A DNA stretch of 35,232 nt from Pseudomonadota bacterium (GCA_018261905.1 JAGTRU010000046.1:1-35232), one strand, 5' to 3'; numbered from the stretch's first letter, positions 13,143-23,820 are shown. Numbers and translations: made by a program. The notes: a model not told the origin generated them from the sequence alone.

Positions 13143-15320
13143 ATGAAAACCCCCCTCGCCCATTCCATCCTCCTGCAGACCGGCCGTCTGGCGCTCAACT
13201 CCTTTCTCGTTCCCCTCCTGGTCTTCGCCTCGCTCGGCCTGTCCACCGAGTTCTTTGCCCGCGAACAACGCCTGCTCCAACTCAGCGAGCAGCGCCAGAA
13301 TGCCCTCAACAATGCCAGCGCCATCCGCGCCGTGCTCGAGTCGGAAGTGATTGCCACGGCCTACCTGGCCAACGGCATCGAGTCCTACATCGTCGCCAAG
13401 CAGGGCCGAATCCGCGCTCCCGAAATCGAGCCCATGCTCGGCCTGCTTTTCACGCGCGGCCGGCATTTCCGCAACCTCGGCATCGCCCCCGGCAACCGCC
13501 TGACCTACATCTTCCCGCTGGCCGGCAACGAAAAGGCCGTCGGCCTCTACTACCCGGACAACCCGCAGCAATGGCCGGCCATCGAACGCCTTATCCACGA
13601 CGGCCAACCGCGTCTGACCGGCCCGCTCCAGCTAGTCCAGGGGGGCGAAGCCCTGATTTACCGGGTACCGGTTTTCTTTGCCGGCCACTACTGGGGCATC
13701 ATCAGCACCGCCATCGACACCGGCAGCCTGTTCAAGGTGATCGCCCCCTTCGTCGCCAAGCAAACCGGGCGAATTGCCCTGCGCGGCCGCGATGGCCTGG
13801 GGGCGGCCGGCGAAACCTTCTTCGGCGACCCGAACCTGTTCGCCGGCGACGCCGTCTTGGTCGACATCACCGTTCCCGGCGGTAGCTGGCAACTGGCGGT
13901 CGAAACGCCGGCCAGCTCCGGTCGGCAGCAAAGTCTGGCCCGCGTCGCCGGCTGGACCCTGGCCCTGTTGCTCGCCGGCCTGATTTATCTGCTGCTGCGC
14001 TCCTTGCGCCAGCAATCGCAATTGACACAAAAGCAGCGGCACGCCCTCAATGCCCTGCGCCTGGCGGAAAGTCAGCTACAGGAGCACAAGGAGGAACTGG
14101 AACAGACGATCACCATGCGGACCGGCCAATTGATCCGCAGCAATACCGAGCTGATCCAGGCCAAGGAAGCCGCCGAACAGGCCAATCTGGCGAAAAGCTC
14201 GTTCATCGCCAACATGAGCCACGAAATCCGCACGCCGATGAATGCCATCATCGGCCTCACCCACATTCTGCAACGCCATGCCGCCCGCCCGGACCAGATC
14301 GAGCGCCTGAACAAGATCTCGACATCGGCCGACCACCTGCTCAAAATCCTCAACGACATTCTCGATTTTTCGAAAATCGAAGCCGGCAAGCTCGAAGTCT
14401 GCCCGGTAACCTTCGAAACCGCCGACCTCGCCCAACGCCTTCGCGCCCTCTTCGCCGAGCAGGCGCAACACAAGGGACTGCGCTTCAACGTCGATTTTTC
14501 GGCCCTGCCGAGCATGCTGCATGGCGACCTCACCCGTCTCGGCCAGGCATTGATCAATTACACCGGCAATGCGCTGAAATTCACCGAACAGGGCAGCATC
14601 ACGGTCAGCGGCCACCTCGAGCGGGACGACGAACAGGGCCTGCTGGCCCGTTTCAGCGTGCGCGACACCGGGATTGGCCTCAGCCCGGAACAGGCGGCCC
14701 GGGTTTTCGATGCTTTCGAGCAAGCCGACAACACCACCACCCGAAAATACGGCGGCACCGGCCTCGGTCTCGCCATCAACCGACGGCTGGCCCAGATGAT
14801 GGGCGGCAGCAGCGGTGTAGACAGCAGCCTGAATGCGGGCAGCACCTTCTGGTTCACCGCCCGCCTCGGCAAGGTCTGCGGCGCCGGCCCGCAGGCCGAC
14901 GATCTTGCCGCCGGCGACCCGGAAAGCCTGCTGCGCCGGCGCCATGCCGGCAAACGCATCCTGCTCGCCGAAGACAACCCGATCAACCGCGAAGTCGCCT
15001 GCGAATTGCTGCACAGCGCCGGCCTCCTCGTCGACACCGCCGAAGACGGCGAAGAGGCGGTCGAACTGAGCAGCAGAAACGACTACGACCTGATCCTGAT
15101 GGACATCCAGATGCCCAACATGGACGGCACCGAGGCCACCACGATCATTCGCCAGTGCGCCGACAGCAACCGCCTGCTGCCGATCCTGGCGATGACCGCC
15201 AACGCCTATGACGAAGACCGCGAAGCCTGCCTGGCGGCCGGCATGGACGGTCACATCCCGAAACCGGTCGACCCCGACCTGCTGTTTTCCACCCTTTGCC
15301 ACTGGCTGGACCGAACGTGA
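13143..15320 (+). CDS. CHASE-domain hybrid sensor histidine kinase
   Basis: This 725-aa inner-membrane sensor has TM1 at about 18-36 and TM2 at about 268-288, enclosing a periplasmic CHASE-like ligand domain with the landmark GRHFRNLGIAPGNRLTYIFP. A coiled coil (about 300-350) leads to the HisKA H-box with H360 (NMSHEIRTPMNAI). HATPase_c follows with N-box NYTGNALKFTE, G1 box DTGIGLS, and G2 KYGGTGLGLAINRR. A C-terminal receiver has acceptor D654 (LILMDIQMPNMDG) and IPKPVD. No Hpt domain is present, so onward transfer probably needs a separate Hpt protein. ATG 13143 was chosen because the upstream frame overlaps the response regulator gene and TM1 follows directly. Confidence 0.92.
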   Translation: MKTPLAHSILLQTGRLALNSFLVPLLVFASLGLSTEFFAREQRLLQLSEQRQNALNNASAIRAVLESEVIATAYLANGIESYIVAKQGRIRAPEIEPMLGLLFTRGRHFRNLGIAPGNRLTYIFPLAGNEKAVGLYYPDNPQQWPAIERLIHDGQPRLTGPLQLVQGGEALIYRVPVFFAGHYWGIISTAIDTGSLFKVIAPFVAKQTGRIALRGRDGLGAAGETFFGDPNLFAGDAVLVDITVPGGSWQLAVETPASSGRQQSLARVAGWTLALLLAGLIYLLLRSLRQQSQLTQKQRHALNALRLAESQLQEHKEELEQTITMRTGQLIRSNTELIQAKEAAEQANLAKSSFIANMSHEIRTPMNAIIGLTHILQRHAARPDQIERLNKISTSADHLLKILNDILDFSKIEAGKLEVCPVTFETADLAQRLRALFAEQAQHKGLRFNVDFSALPSMLHGDLTRLGQALINYTGNALKFTEQGSITVSGHLERDDEQGLLARFSVRDTGIGLSPEQAARVFDAFEQADNTTTRKYGGTGLGLAINRRLAQMMGGSSGVDSSLNAGSTFWFTARLGKVCGAGPQADDLAAGDPESLLRRRHAGKRILLAEDNPINREVACELLHSAGLLVDTAEDGEEAVELSSRNDYDLILMDIQMPNMDGTEATTIIRQCADSNRLLPILAMTANAYDEDREACLAAGMDGHIPKPVDPDLLFSTLCHWLDRT

Positions 15321-15346
15321 GCCGCCTGACTCCCCGCCGCTAGGCG

Positions 15347-15352
15347 TATAAT
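15347..15352 (+). promoter_or_regulatory. -10 element directly before rhlE
   Basis: A consensus TATAAT ends 8 nt before the rhlE ATG. Transcription would start within 1-3 nt of the start codon, so the mRNA would be leaderless or nearly so. A convincing -35 is not visible. Confidence 0.45.
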
Positions 15353-15360
15353 CCCGACCC

Positions 15361-16899
<1,539 letters not shown>

Positions 16900-16900
16900 A

Positions 16901-16934
16901 GCCAGAAAAGGCTAGCAAACCGCAGAGACACGGC
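16901..16934 (+). repeat. Remnant of the dispersed palindromic repeat (left end)
   Basis: CCAGAAAAGG...CAAACCGCAGAGACAC aligns with the left end of copy 2 (CCAGAAAACG...TAAACCGCAGAGACGC, from 33691). The interior and right end are missing. It begins 1 nt after the rhlE stop codon. Confidence 0.55.
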
Positions 16935-16959
16935 GGCAAAAGTTCCCTGGTGAAACGAC

Positions 16960-16983
16960 AACGGCGCCCGCGGCGCCGTTTTC
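16960..16983 (+). terminator. Intrinsic terminator between rhlE and the PP2C gene
   Basis: AACGGCGCC and GGCGCCGTT form a perfect 9-bp stem with a 3-nt loop, followed by TTTC. It lies between convergent genes and can fold on both strands. The T-run favours the plus strand (rhlE). Confidence 0.8.
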
Positions 16984-17001
16984 AATTACCCGTCCGGTAA
17001 C

Positions 17002-17811
17002 TCAGTTATAGGTCGTGCTACGTGGCGAGAAGCCGGTCGGCGGCTTGGCTTTGACCTTGGGCTCTTCGACTTCCAGCAATTTGATGATGGCCAGCGAGAC
17101 GTTGTCGCCACTTCCCTTGGCCCGCAAGCGGGCTAGGTCGATGAGAATTTCACAGGCCTGGCGGGCCGAATTCTCGGCCACGATACGGCCCAGTTCGGCC
17201 TCGTCGAAATAGGCCCACAGCCCGTCCGAGCACAGCAGGAAAACATCGCCGCCGGCAATGTCGTCGACCTCGGCGAAATCGAAGGTCGGCTCGTCCTGGC
17301 CGCCCAGCGACGTCAGCAGGACGTTGCGATTGGGGTGGGTCAGCGCCTGCTGCGGGGTAATTTTCCCATTGGCCACCAGGTGTTCGACATAGGAATGGTC
17401 GGTCGTCCGCTGCCTTAACTGCGGGCCGCGAAAGCAGTAGAGCCGGCTGTCGCCGCAATGCGACCAGGTCACCTTGCCGGGCTGCAGGAGCAGCATGACC
17501 ACGGTGCTGTGGGGATCTTTTTCATTGATGAAGCGCGACGCCTTGATCATCGTATGCGCTTCGCGCATGCTGCTTTCCAGCATCAGCCGAGGGCTTTCCT
17601 CGGCCGGCGAGAAATGTTCGAGATTGGTGCGGGCCGTGTGCAGAACCTGCTCGGCGGCCAGTGCCCCGCCCGTATGGCCACCCATGCCGTCGGCCACCAC
17701 GACCAGGGCGACACCCTTTTTTCTGGCATGCGGCAGGATCGCCACGCGATCCTGTTGTTCCTTGCGATCCCCCTGGTGCTGTGCGGCACATGCATCAATT
17801 GCTAATGACAT
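17002..17811 (-). CDS. PP2C-type serine/threonine protein phosphatase
   Basis: This 269-aa soluble metal-dependent phosphatase has the standard PPM motifs: GDRKEQQDR near residue 14, ADGMGGHTGG near 41, HCGDSRLYCFR near 117, LCSDGLW near 194 and GSGDNVSLAII near 235. The metal-binding aspartates are intact, so it is probably active. No kinase is adjacent, and its substrate is unknown. Such proteins often pair with Ser/Thr kinases, FHA proteins or type VI secretion, none of which is visible here. GAGGAGG lies just before the ATG. The HDOD gene ends 91 nt upstream on the same strand, with a possible GATAAT -10 in the gap, so it may have its own promoter. Confidence 0.9.
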   Translation of the reverse strand: MSLAIDACAAQHQGDRKEQQDRVAILPHARKKGVALVVVADGMGGHTGGALAAEQVLHTARTNLEHFSPAEESPRLMLESSMREAHTMIKASRFINEKDPHSTVVMLLLQPGKVTWSHCGDSRLYCFRGPQLRQRTTDHSYVEHLVANGKITPQQALTHPNRNVLLTSLGGQDEPTFDFAEVDDIAGGDVFLLCSDGLWAYFDEAELGRIVAENSARQACEILIDLARLRAKGSGDNVSLAIIKLLEVEEPKVKAKPPTGFSPRSTTYN

Positions 17812-17902
17812 TCCCCCTCCTCGATGGGCGGAAGATTATCACGAAAGACATTCACAAATCTTTACCCGCCGCCCAGTCTCAGAATGCGCCGCGCTCCTAT
17901 GC

Positions 17903-18781
17903 CTAGACCATATGAAACCGTTCCATGATGACGTCAACAAATTCCGGCAGCGAATCGTCAGCCAATCCGAGTTCGGACAACACCTCATCCTTGACCCGTT
18001 CCCAGGCGGGATTGAGCAGCCGCTGGTCACGAAAATAGATTTCACTGGCCAGTTCGATGATCGCCACCATGGTGCGCGCCGCATGCATGCCGAGTTCGCC
18101 GATGGCATGGTGGTAACGGATCGCATCGCAGATGAAATCGGGCAAATGCCAGTGGCGGGCGACGATGTAGCCGACCACGCAGTGATCGGCATTGAATTTT
18201 CTGTCTTCCTCAAGCAGATCGAGCCAGCCGCCCGCTGCGCCGAGCCGCATCTCGGCGCAATAGCTGGAAAAGCGCTGCATCAACAGCGGCACGCCGCAAT
18301 CGTGGAAAACCCCGGCCAGGTAGGCCTGGTCCGGGAAAATATTGCACACTGCGATCCGCTCGTCGGCAATCAGCATGGCCAATTGCGCGATGGCGTGCGA
18401 GCGCGCCCAGAAGGCTTCGTAAACCTGCGGGTGTTTCTTGAAGTCGCCCATTCCGGCCAGCGCCACCGCCTGAACCAGATTGGCGGTCTGCCGCACCCCC
18501 ACCGCGTGCAGAATCTCGCCGACGTTCTCGAACGGCTGATGCTGCTTGTATACCGGACTGCTCACCACCTTGAAGAGCATGGCGGTAACCCCCGGGTCCT
18601 GGTTGATTACCCGGGACAGGACGCGGACATCGAACTGCTTCTGCTGCAGGAGCCGGAACAACTCCTGGAGGACCCGCGGCTGCGGCGGAATCTTGACACC
18701 GCGCTCGAGCAGGAGCTTGATCTTCATGGCATCCGCCTCGCTCAGCGTGCGCACTACGTCACCTACCGAAACTCCGCTCAA
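17903..18781 (-). CDS. HDOD-domain protein
   Basis: This 292-aa protein has an HDOD domain across most of its length. IPPQPRVLQELFRLL opens the domain near residue 31, and VINQDPGVTAMLFKVVSS near 60 and AGVFHDCGVPLLMQRF near 155 are typical. HDOD is an HD-related fold that usually lacks catalytic residues and is found in c-di-GMP and other signalling proteins; here an HD pair (FHDCG) and HYHHA histidines remain, so hydrolase activity cannot be excluded. The ATG overlaps the glcF stop by 4 nt (ATGA), so it belongs to the glycolate operon and is probably translated by coupling. A role in tuning that pathway is inferred from position alone. Confidence 0.88.
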   Translation of the reverse strand: MSGVSVGDVVRTLSEADAMKIKLLLERGVKIPPQPRVLQELFRLLQQKQFDVRVLSRVINQDPGVTAMLFKVVSSPVYKQHQPFENVGEILHAVGVRQTANLVQAVALAGMGDFKKHPQVYEAFWARSHAIAQLAMLIADERIAVCNIFPDQAYLAGVFHDCGVPLLMQRFSSYCAEMRLGAAGGWLDLLEEDRKFNADHCVVGYIVARHWHLPDFICDAIRYHHAIGELGMHAARTMVAIIELASEIYFRDQRLLNPAWERVKDEVLSELGLADDSLPEFVDVIMERFHMV

Positions 18782-20016
18782 ACCATCACCTCGTCGATTA
18801 ATTCAACCCAATGCCGAACCGGCAGCATGCTTCCCGCCTGCAAATGCGTCAGACAGCCAATGTTGGCCGTGGCGATCTGGGCCGGCCCTCCGGCGTCGAG
18901 CGCGGCCAGCTTGTTGTTGCGCAATAGCCGCGACAACTCCGGCTGGAGCAGGGAATACGTCCCGGCCGAACCGCAGCACAGATGCCCCTCGGCCACCGCG
19001 CTCAGGGCGAAGCCGGCCGCCTGCAGCAATTCCTCGATCACCCCCTTGATCTGCAGACCGTGCTGCAGGGTACAGGGCGAGTGGAAGGCCAGCTTGCCAC
19101 GACTGGCCGTGACCGCTGGCAAACTCGCCAAGACGCGCGGGCGTTCGGCGCACAGTATCTCGGAGGGATCGCGACAGAGAGCGCTGATCCGCGCCGCTTT
19201 CTCGGCGTAGGCAGCATCCTCGGCCAGGGCATGGCCATAATCGCGGACCTGCACGCCACAACCGGAAGCGGTGACAACAATGGCCTCGACGCCGGCTTCG
19301 AGATGCGGCCACCAGGCGTCGATATTACGTCGCATGTCGGCCCGCGCCCCGGCCTGGTCGTCGAGATGGAAGCGCAGGCCGCCGCAGCAGGCCGCCTTCT
19401 TTTCGGCAAACAGCTCAATGCCCAGCTTATCGAACACCCGCACCGTAGCGGCATTGATATTGGGGGCCAGCTCCGGCTGCACACAGCCGGCCAGCAGCAG
19501 CATACGCCGCGCGTGCACGCCGCTCGCCGGCGGCGCCGGGTGTTCGCGCGGCGCCGGGCGCGGCAACTTGTCGGCGACGGCCGACGGCAGCAAGGGGCGC
19601 AGCATCCGGCCCAGCCGGATGGCGCCGGCGAAGACCGCCGGGCGGCTTAGCACCTCGCGCAGAATGCGGCGCTTGAGGGCATCGCCGCCGCGGCGCGGCA
19701 GTTTCTCTTCGATCACCTGGCGCCCGATATCGAGCAGATGGCCATACTGCACGCCCGACGGACAGGTCGTTTCACAGGAGCGGCAGGTCAGGCAACGGTC
19801 GAGGTGGAGACGCGTCTTTTCGCTGACCTCCTGGCCTTCCAGCACCAGCTTGATCAGGTAGATGCGACCGCGTGGCCCGTCCAGTTCATCGCCCAGCAAC
19901 TGGTAGGTCGGGCAGGTCGCGGTGCAGAAGCCGCAATGCACGCAGGAGCGCAGGATTTCCTCGGCCTGCTGACCGGCCCGGGAGCGACGGATGAAATCGG
20001 CGAGACGGGTATCCAT
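18778..20016 (-). CDS. glcF: Glycolate oxidase iron-sulfur subunit GlcF
   Basis: This 412-aa subunit passes electrons from the flavin subunits of glycolate oxidase to the quinone pool. Two ferredoxin-type 4Fe-4S motifs lie in the first ~110 residues: CVHCGFCTATCP and CLTCRSCETTCP. Two CCG-type cysteine-rich domains follow, with LLLAGCVQPEL/ACCGGLRFH and HSPCTLQHG/LCCGSAGTYS. The ATG overlaps the glcE stop by 1 nt (TGATG), and the gene's own stop overlaps the HDOD start. Gene order glcD-glcE-glcF matches E. coli. The length is normal. Confidence 0.95.
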   Translation of the reverse strand: MDTRLADFIRRSRAGQQAEEILRSCVHCGFCTATCPTYQLLGDELDGPRGRIYLIKLVLEGQEVSEKTRLHLDRCLTCRSCETTCPSGVQYGHLLDIGRQVIEEKLPRRGGDALKRRILREVLSRPAVFAGAIRLGRMLRPLLPSAVADKLPRPAPREHPAPPASGVHARRMLLLAGCVQPELAPNINAATVRVFDKLGIELFAEKKAACCGGLRFHLDDQAGARADMRRNIDAWWPHLEAGVEAIVVTASGCGVQVRDYGHALAEDAAYAEKAARISALCRDPSEILCAERPRVLASLPAVTASRGKLAFHSPCTLQHGLQIKGVIEELLQAAGFALSAVAEGHLCCGSAGTYSLLQPELSRLLRNNKLAALDAGGPAQIATANIGCLTHLQAGSMLPVRHWVELIDEVMV

Positions 20017-21071
20017 CAGAGCTCCGCGTACAAACGACCGGGATTGAGAATGGCGCGCGGATCAAAACTCTTTTTCAGGCGCCGATGGAGCGCCAGCAGG
20101 GGCTCCGGCAAGGGCGCGAAAGCCCCTTCCAGGCCGCGCTGCGACTCCGCGGCCCGATACAGGACGGCATGACCGCCAGCCTGCCGAGCCGCCTGGCGCA
20201 GCACGGCCCCCGGCTGATCGCCGGCATACCAGCGCTGACCGCCGCCCCACTCGCTGGCCAACAGACCGTCGAGGCCGAGCGGCGGCGTGCCCGAGGGCAG
20301 CGCCAGGCGCCACAAGGGGCCAGTCCCGAAGGCCGCGTGCTGCTGCTCGCGGACGGCCAGCCAGTGGTCCCCGGCCTCGGCCAGCAGTTCGCCGCCGAGC
20401 TTTTGCTGCGCCGCGTCGACGGCGGCGCGCGCCCCGGAGAGACGCAGGAACAACTGCCCGGCGCTCCAGAACGAGGCCGAAATCGGTAATGGTCGAGCCC
20501 CCCATTGATTGAGCCGGGCAATCGCCTCGCCCTCCTCCATGGCAAAGAGCAGCGTTGCTTCGGCCACCGGGCGCGGCAGGACCTTCAAACTGACCTCGGC
20601 GAGCAGGCCGAGGGTGCCGAGACTGCCGGCGAGCAGGCGCGAGACATCGTAACCGGCGACATTTTTCATCACCTGACCACCGAAATCGAGGACCTGGCCG
20701 GTACCGTCGATCAGCTTGACGCCCAGCACGAAATCGCGCACCGCTCCCGCCTGCTGCCGGCGTGGCCCGGCCAGCCCGGCGGCGACGCAGCCGCCGAGGC
20801 TGGCGCCGGTAAACTGCGGCGGTTCGAAGGCCAGCATCTGGCCCTGCTCGGCCAGGGTCGCCTCGATCTCGGCGAGCGGCGTGCCGCAGCGCGCCGTGAT
20901 GTACAACTCGCTCGGCGCATAGGCGACGATGCCGCGATAAGCGCCGACCTCGAGCACGTCGCCGAGCAGCATGCCGCCGTAGAAATCCTTGCTGCCGGCA
21001 CCGCGCAGGCGCAGCGGCGTGCCGCAGGCGTAGGCCGCGCCGATCGCCGAAACGAGGTCGTCGAGGCGCAT
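20016..21071 (-). CDS. glcE: Glycolate oxidase FAD-binding subunit GlcE
   Basis: This 351-aa subunit carries a truncated FAD-binding 4 domain (residues about 8-170), with LRLRGAGSKDFYGG, PPQFTGASLGGCVAAGLAGP and GKLIDGTG-like segments. It resembles GlcD but lacks the complete C-terminal cap, as is usual for GlcE. ATG 21071 was chosen because it overlaps the glcD stop by 1 nt and precedes the conserved N-terminus; the upstream frame lies inside glcD. It acts with GlcD and GlcF in the membrane-associated complex oxidising glycolate to glyoxylate. Confidence 0.94.
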   Translation of the reverse strand: MRLDDLVSAIGAAYACGTPLRLRGAGSKDFYGGMLLGDVLEVGAYRGIVAYAPSELYITARCGTPLAEIEATLAEQGQMLAFEPPQFTGASLGGCVAAGLAGPRRQQAGAVRDFVLGVKLIDGTGQVLDFGGQVMKNVAGYDVSRLLAGSLGTLGLLAEVSLKVLPRPVAEATLLFAMEEGEAIARLNQWGARPLPISASFWSAGQLFLRLSGARAAVDAAQQKLGGELLAEAGDHWLAVREQQHAAFGTGPLWRLALPSGTPPLGLDGLLASEWGGGQRWYAGDQPGAVLRQAARQAGGHAVLYRAAESQRGLEGAFAPLPEPLLALHRRLKKSFDPRAILNPGRLYAEL

Positions 21072-22561
21072 CAGAAGCGCTCCAGCTCGGGAAATTTCAG
21101 TTCGCCGTGATGCACATGCATCTGCCCGTATTCGGCGCAGCGATGCAGGCTGGGCACCGCCTTGCCGGGATTGAGCAGGCCGCGCTCGTCGAAGGCCGCC
21201 TTGATGGCGTGAAAGACCTGCAGTTCCGGCGACTTGTACTGAACGCACATCTGGTTGATTTTTTCGATGCCGACGCCGTGCTCGCCGGTAATCGACCCGC
21301 CGAGCGCCACCGACAATTCGAGGATTTCGCCGCCGAAGGCCTCGGCCCGCGCCCATTCGCCGGGCTGGCAGGCATCGTACATGATCAGCGGATGCAGGTT
21401 ACCGTCGCCGGCGTGAAAGACATTGGCGCAGCGCAGGCCGTATTTCTTCTCCATGCCGGCGATGGCTTCGAGCATCTCGGCCAGCCGCTTGCGCGGGATG
21501 GTGCCGTCCATGCAGTAATAATCCGGCGAAATGCGGCCGATCGCCGGAAAGGCCGCCTTGCGCCCGGCCCAGAAGCGCAGGCGTTCGCCTTCCGACTGCG
21601 AGACGCGGATCTCGCGGGCGCCGGCGGCGGTGAGTACGGCAGTGACGCGCTCGATTTCCTCGGCCACTTCCCCGGGCGTGCCGTCCGACTCGCAGAGCAG
21701 GATGGCCGCCGCCTCCAGGTCGTAACCGGCTTTGACGAAAGGCTCGACGGCGGCGGTCGCCGCCTTGTCCATCATCTCCAGGCCGGCCGGGATGATGCCG
21801 GCGGCGATGATCGCCGCCACCGCGTCGCCGGCCTGGCCGACGGCCGCGAAGGAAGCCATGACGACGCGGGCCTGTTCCGGTTTCGGCACCAACTTGACGG
21901 TGACTTCGGTAACCACGCCGAGCATCCCCTCGGAACCGATGAGCAGGGCCAGCAGGTCGTAGCCCGGCGCATCAGGGGCCTCGGAGCCGATCTCGAAAAT
22001 CTCGCCCTCGATGCTGACCAGCCGCAGGCGCAGGATGTTGTGCACGGTCAGGCCGTATTTCAGGCAATGCACTCCGCCCGAGTTCTCGGCGACATTGCCG
22101 CCCAGGGTGCAGGCGATCTGCGACGAGGGGTCGGGGGCGTAATAGAGGCCGTGCGGGGCCGCCGCTTCCGAGACCGCCAGGTTGCGCACGCCGGGTTGGA
22201 CGACAGCCAGCCGGGCCAGCGGATCGAGGCGCAGAATCTTGTTGAAACGGGCCAGCGACAGGACGACGCCCTGGGCATGCGGCATGGCGCCGCCCGACAG
22301 GCCGGTGCCGGCACCGCGGGCAACGACCGGCACGCCGAGCTGGTAACAGGTGCGCAGGATAGCGACGACCTGGGTTTCGTTTTCCGGCAAGCAGACGGCC
22401 AGCGGCAGTTCGCGGAAGGCGGTCAGGCCGTCGCACTCGTAAGGGCGCAACTCTTCATCGTCGAGAAGCAGACAGTGGGCGGGCAGAATGGCTTGCAGAC
22501 GCCTCGCCAGTTGCGGGCGGTCGGTCGCGAAGCGCGGTTCGGAGGTCGGCATGGGCTTCAT
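21071..22561 (-). CDS. glcD: Glycolate oxidase catalytic FAD subunit GlcD
   Basis: This 496-aa flavoprotein is the catalytic subunit of glycolate dehydrogenase. The FAD-binding 4 domain contains PVVARGAGTGLSGGAMP (near 80) and ACTLGGNVAENSGGVHCLKYG (near 150). The FAD-oxidase C domain has AGDGNLHPLI (near 385) and GSITGEHGVGIEK (near 420), which carries the active-site His region, and ends with GLLNPGKAVP. The start ATG 22561 overlaps the gckA stop by 4 nt (ATGA), which favours it over the in-frame ATG at 22552. Length matches E. coli GlcD. Confidence 0.96.
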   Translation of the reverse strand: MKPMPTSEPRFATDRPQLARRLQAILPAHCLLLDDEELRPYECDGLTAFRELPLAVCLPENETQVVAILRTCYQLGVPVVARGAGTGLSGGAMPHAQGVVLSLARFNKILRLDPLARLAVVQPGVRNLAVSEAAAPHGLYYAPDPSSQIACTLGGNVAENSGGVHCLKYGLTVHNILRLRLVSIEGEIFEIGSEAPDAPGYDLLALLIGSEGMLGVVTEVTVKLVPKPEQARVVMASFAAVGQAGDAVAAIIAAGIIPAGLEMMDKAATAAVEPFVKAGYDLEAAAILLCESDGTPGEVAEEIERVTAVLTAAGAREIRVSQSEGERLRFWAGRKAAFPAIGRISPDYYCMDGTIPRKRLAEMLEAIAGMEKKYGLRCANVFHAGDGNLHPLIMYDACQPGEWARAEAFGGEILELSVALGGSITGEHGVGIEKINQMCVQYKSPELQVFHAIKAAFDERGLLNPGKAVPSLHRCAEYGQMHVHHGELKFPELERF

Positions 22562-23820
22562 TCTAACCCGACCAGGATGGCGCGAAAGTCATTAACATTG
22601 GTCCGCGTCGGGCCGGTGACCAGCAGATCGCCGAGGGCGGAAAAATAGCCCCAGGCATCGTTGGCGGCCAGCGACTCGGCGATGTCGAGGCCGAGGCTCC
22701 GGCCGCGCCCCAGGGTCTCCGGCCCGACCCAGGCGCCGGCGTTGTCTTCACTGCCGTCGATGCCGTCAGTGTCGGCCGCCAGGGCGTGAATGGCCGGCGC
22801 CCCGGCCAGTGCCTGGGCCAGACCGAGCAGGAATTCGCTGTTGCGCCCGCCCCGTCCGTGGCCCTGCACGGTCACCGTGGTTTCGCCACCGGAGAGCAGG
22901 ACACAGGGTTTGGCGGCGGGAAAATCGTGCAGCAGGCAAGCCCGCGCCATGCCGGCCAGCACCTTGCCGACTTGGCGCGCTTCGCCCTCCAGGGCATCGC
23001 CCAGGATCAACGGGGTGATCCCCAAGCGGCGGGCGGCTTCGGCCGCCGCTTCGAGCATTTGCCGCGGACTGGCGATCAGCCGGTAGGTGCTGCGGGCGAG
23101 CCGGGGGTCGCCCGGCTTGGGGGTTTCCAGTTCGCCGGCCAGCAGCCGCGCCCGCAGCGCCGGGGGGATCCCGATGGCGTAAGTATCGAGGACGCGCAAG
23201 GCATCGTCGGTCGTGGTCGGATCGGCCACCGTCGGACCGGAGGCGATCACCGCCGGATCGTCGCCCGGCACGTCGGAAATCGCCAGGGTGAGGAGTGCGG
23301 CGGGCCAGGCCAGGGCGGCCAAGCGACCGCCCTTGACCGCCGAGAGATGTTTGCGCACGCAGTTGATTTCGCCAATGCTCGCCCCGGATTTGAGCAGGGC
23401 GGCGGTCAGCGCCTGCTTTTCGGACAGCGTCACGGCCGCCGCCGGGACCGCCAGCAGGGCCGAACCACCGCCGGAAATCAAGGCCAGCACCCGGTCGCCG
23501 GGAGACAGGCCGCGCAGTTTGTCGAGCACGCGCCGCGCCCCTGCCGCGCCGGCCATATCCGGCACCGGATGGGCGGCTTCGACGATTTCGATGCGCCGGC
23601 AGGGCACGCCGTGGCCGTAGCGGGTCACCACCAGACCGTCGAGCGGCCCCGACCAATGCTCCTCGACCACCCGTGCCATCGCCGCCGAGGCCTTGCCGGC
23701 GCCGACCACGATCAGCCGGCCGCCATCGTCCGGCGGCAGGTACGGCGGCAGGCAATGGGCCGGGTCGGCGGCGGCGATCGCCGTTTCGAACAGGTGGCGC
23801 AGAATTTCCCGCGGACTCAT
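22558..23820 (-). CDS. gckA: Glycerate 2-kinase (MOFRL/DUF4147 type)
   Basis: This 420-aa kinase phosphorylates D-glycerate, in this family (GckA/TtuD) giving 2-phosphoglycerate. The N-terminal domain has VVGAGKASAAMARVVE near 35, ISGGGSALLAVP near 115 and SGASIGEINCVRKHLSAVKGG near 145. The MOFRL domain at the C-terminus has LLSGGETTVTVQGHGRGGRN and ADTDGIDGSEDNAGA. The open frame extends far upstream inside hyi; ATG 23820 was chosen because it overlaps the hyi stop by 4 nt and gives the family's normal length and N-terminus. It feeds glycerate from the glycolate route into lower glycolysis. Confidence 0.93.
   Translation of the reverse strand: MSPREILRHLFETAIAAADPAHCLPPYLPPDDGGRLIVVGAGKASAAMARVVEEHWSGPLDGLVVTRYGHGVPCRRIEIVEAAHPVPDMAGAAGARRVLDKLRGLSPGDRVLALISGGGSALLAVPAAAVTLSEKQALTAALLKSGASIGEINCVRKHLSAVKGGRLAALAWPAALLTLAISDVPGDDPAVIASGPTVADPTTTDDALRVLDTYAIGIPPALRARLLAGELETPKPGDPRLARSTYRLIASPRQMLEAAAEAARRLGITPLILGDALEGEARQVGKVLAGMARACLLHDFPAAKPCVLLSGGETTVTVQGHGRGGRNSEFLLGLAQALAGAPAIHALAADTDGIDGSEDNAGAWVGPETLGRGRSLGLDIAESLAANDAWGYFSALGDLLVTGPTRTNVNDFRAILVGLE

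Noticed and set aside
17474..19210. 578-aa plus-strand ORF across the PP2C, HDOD and glcF genes
   Set aside because: It crosses three well-supported minus-strand genes and has no recognisable domain.
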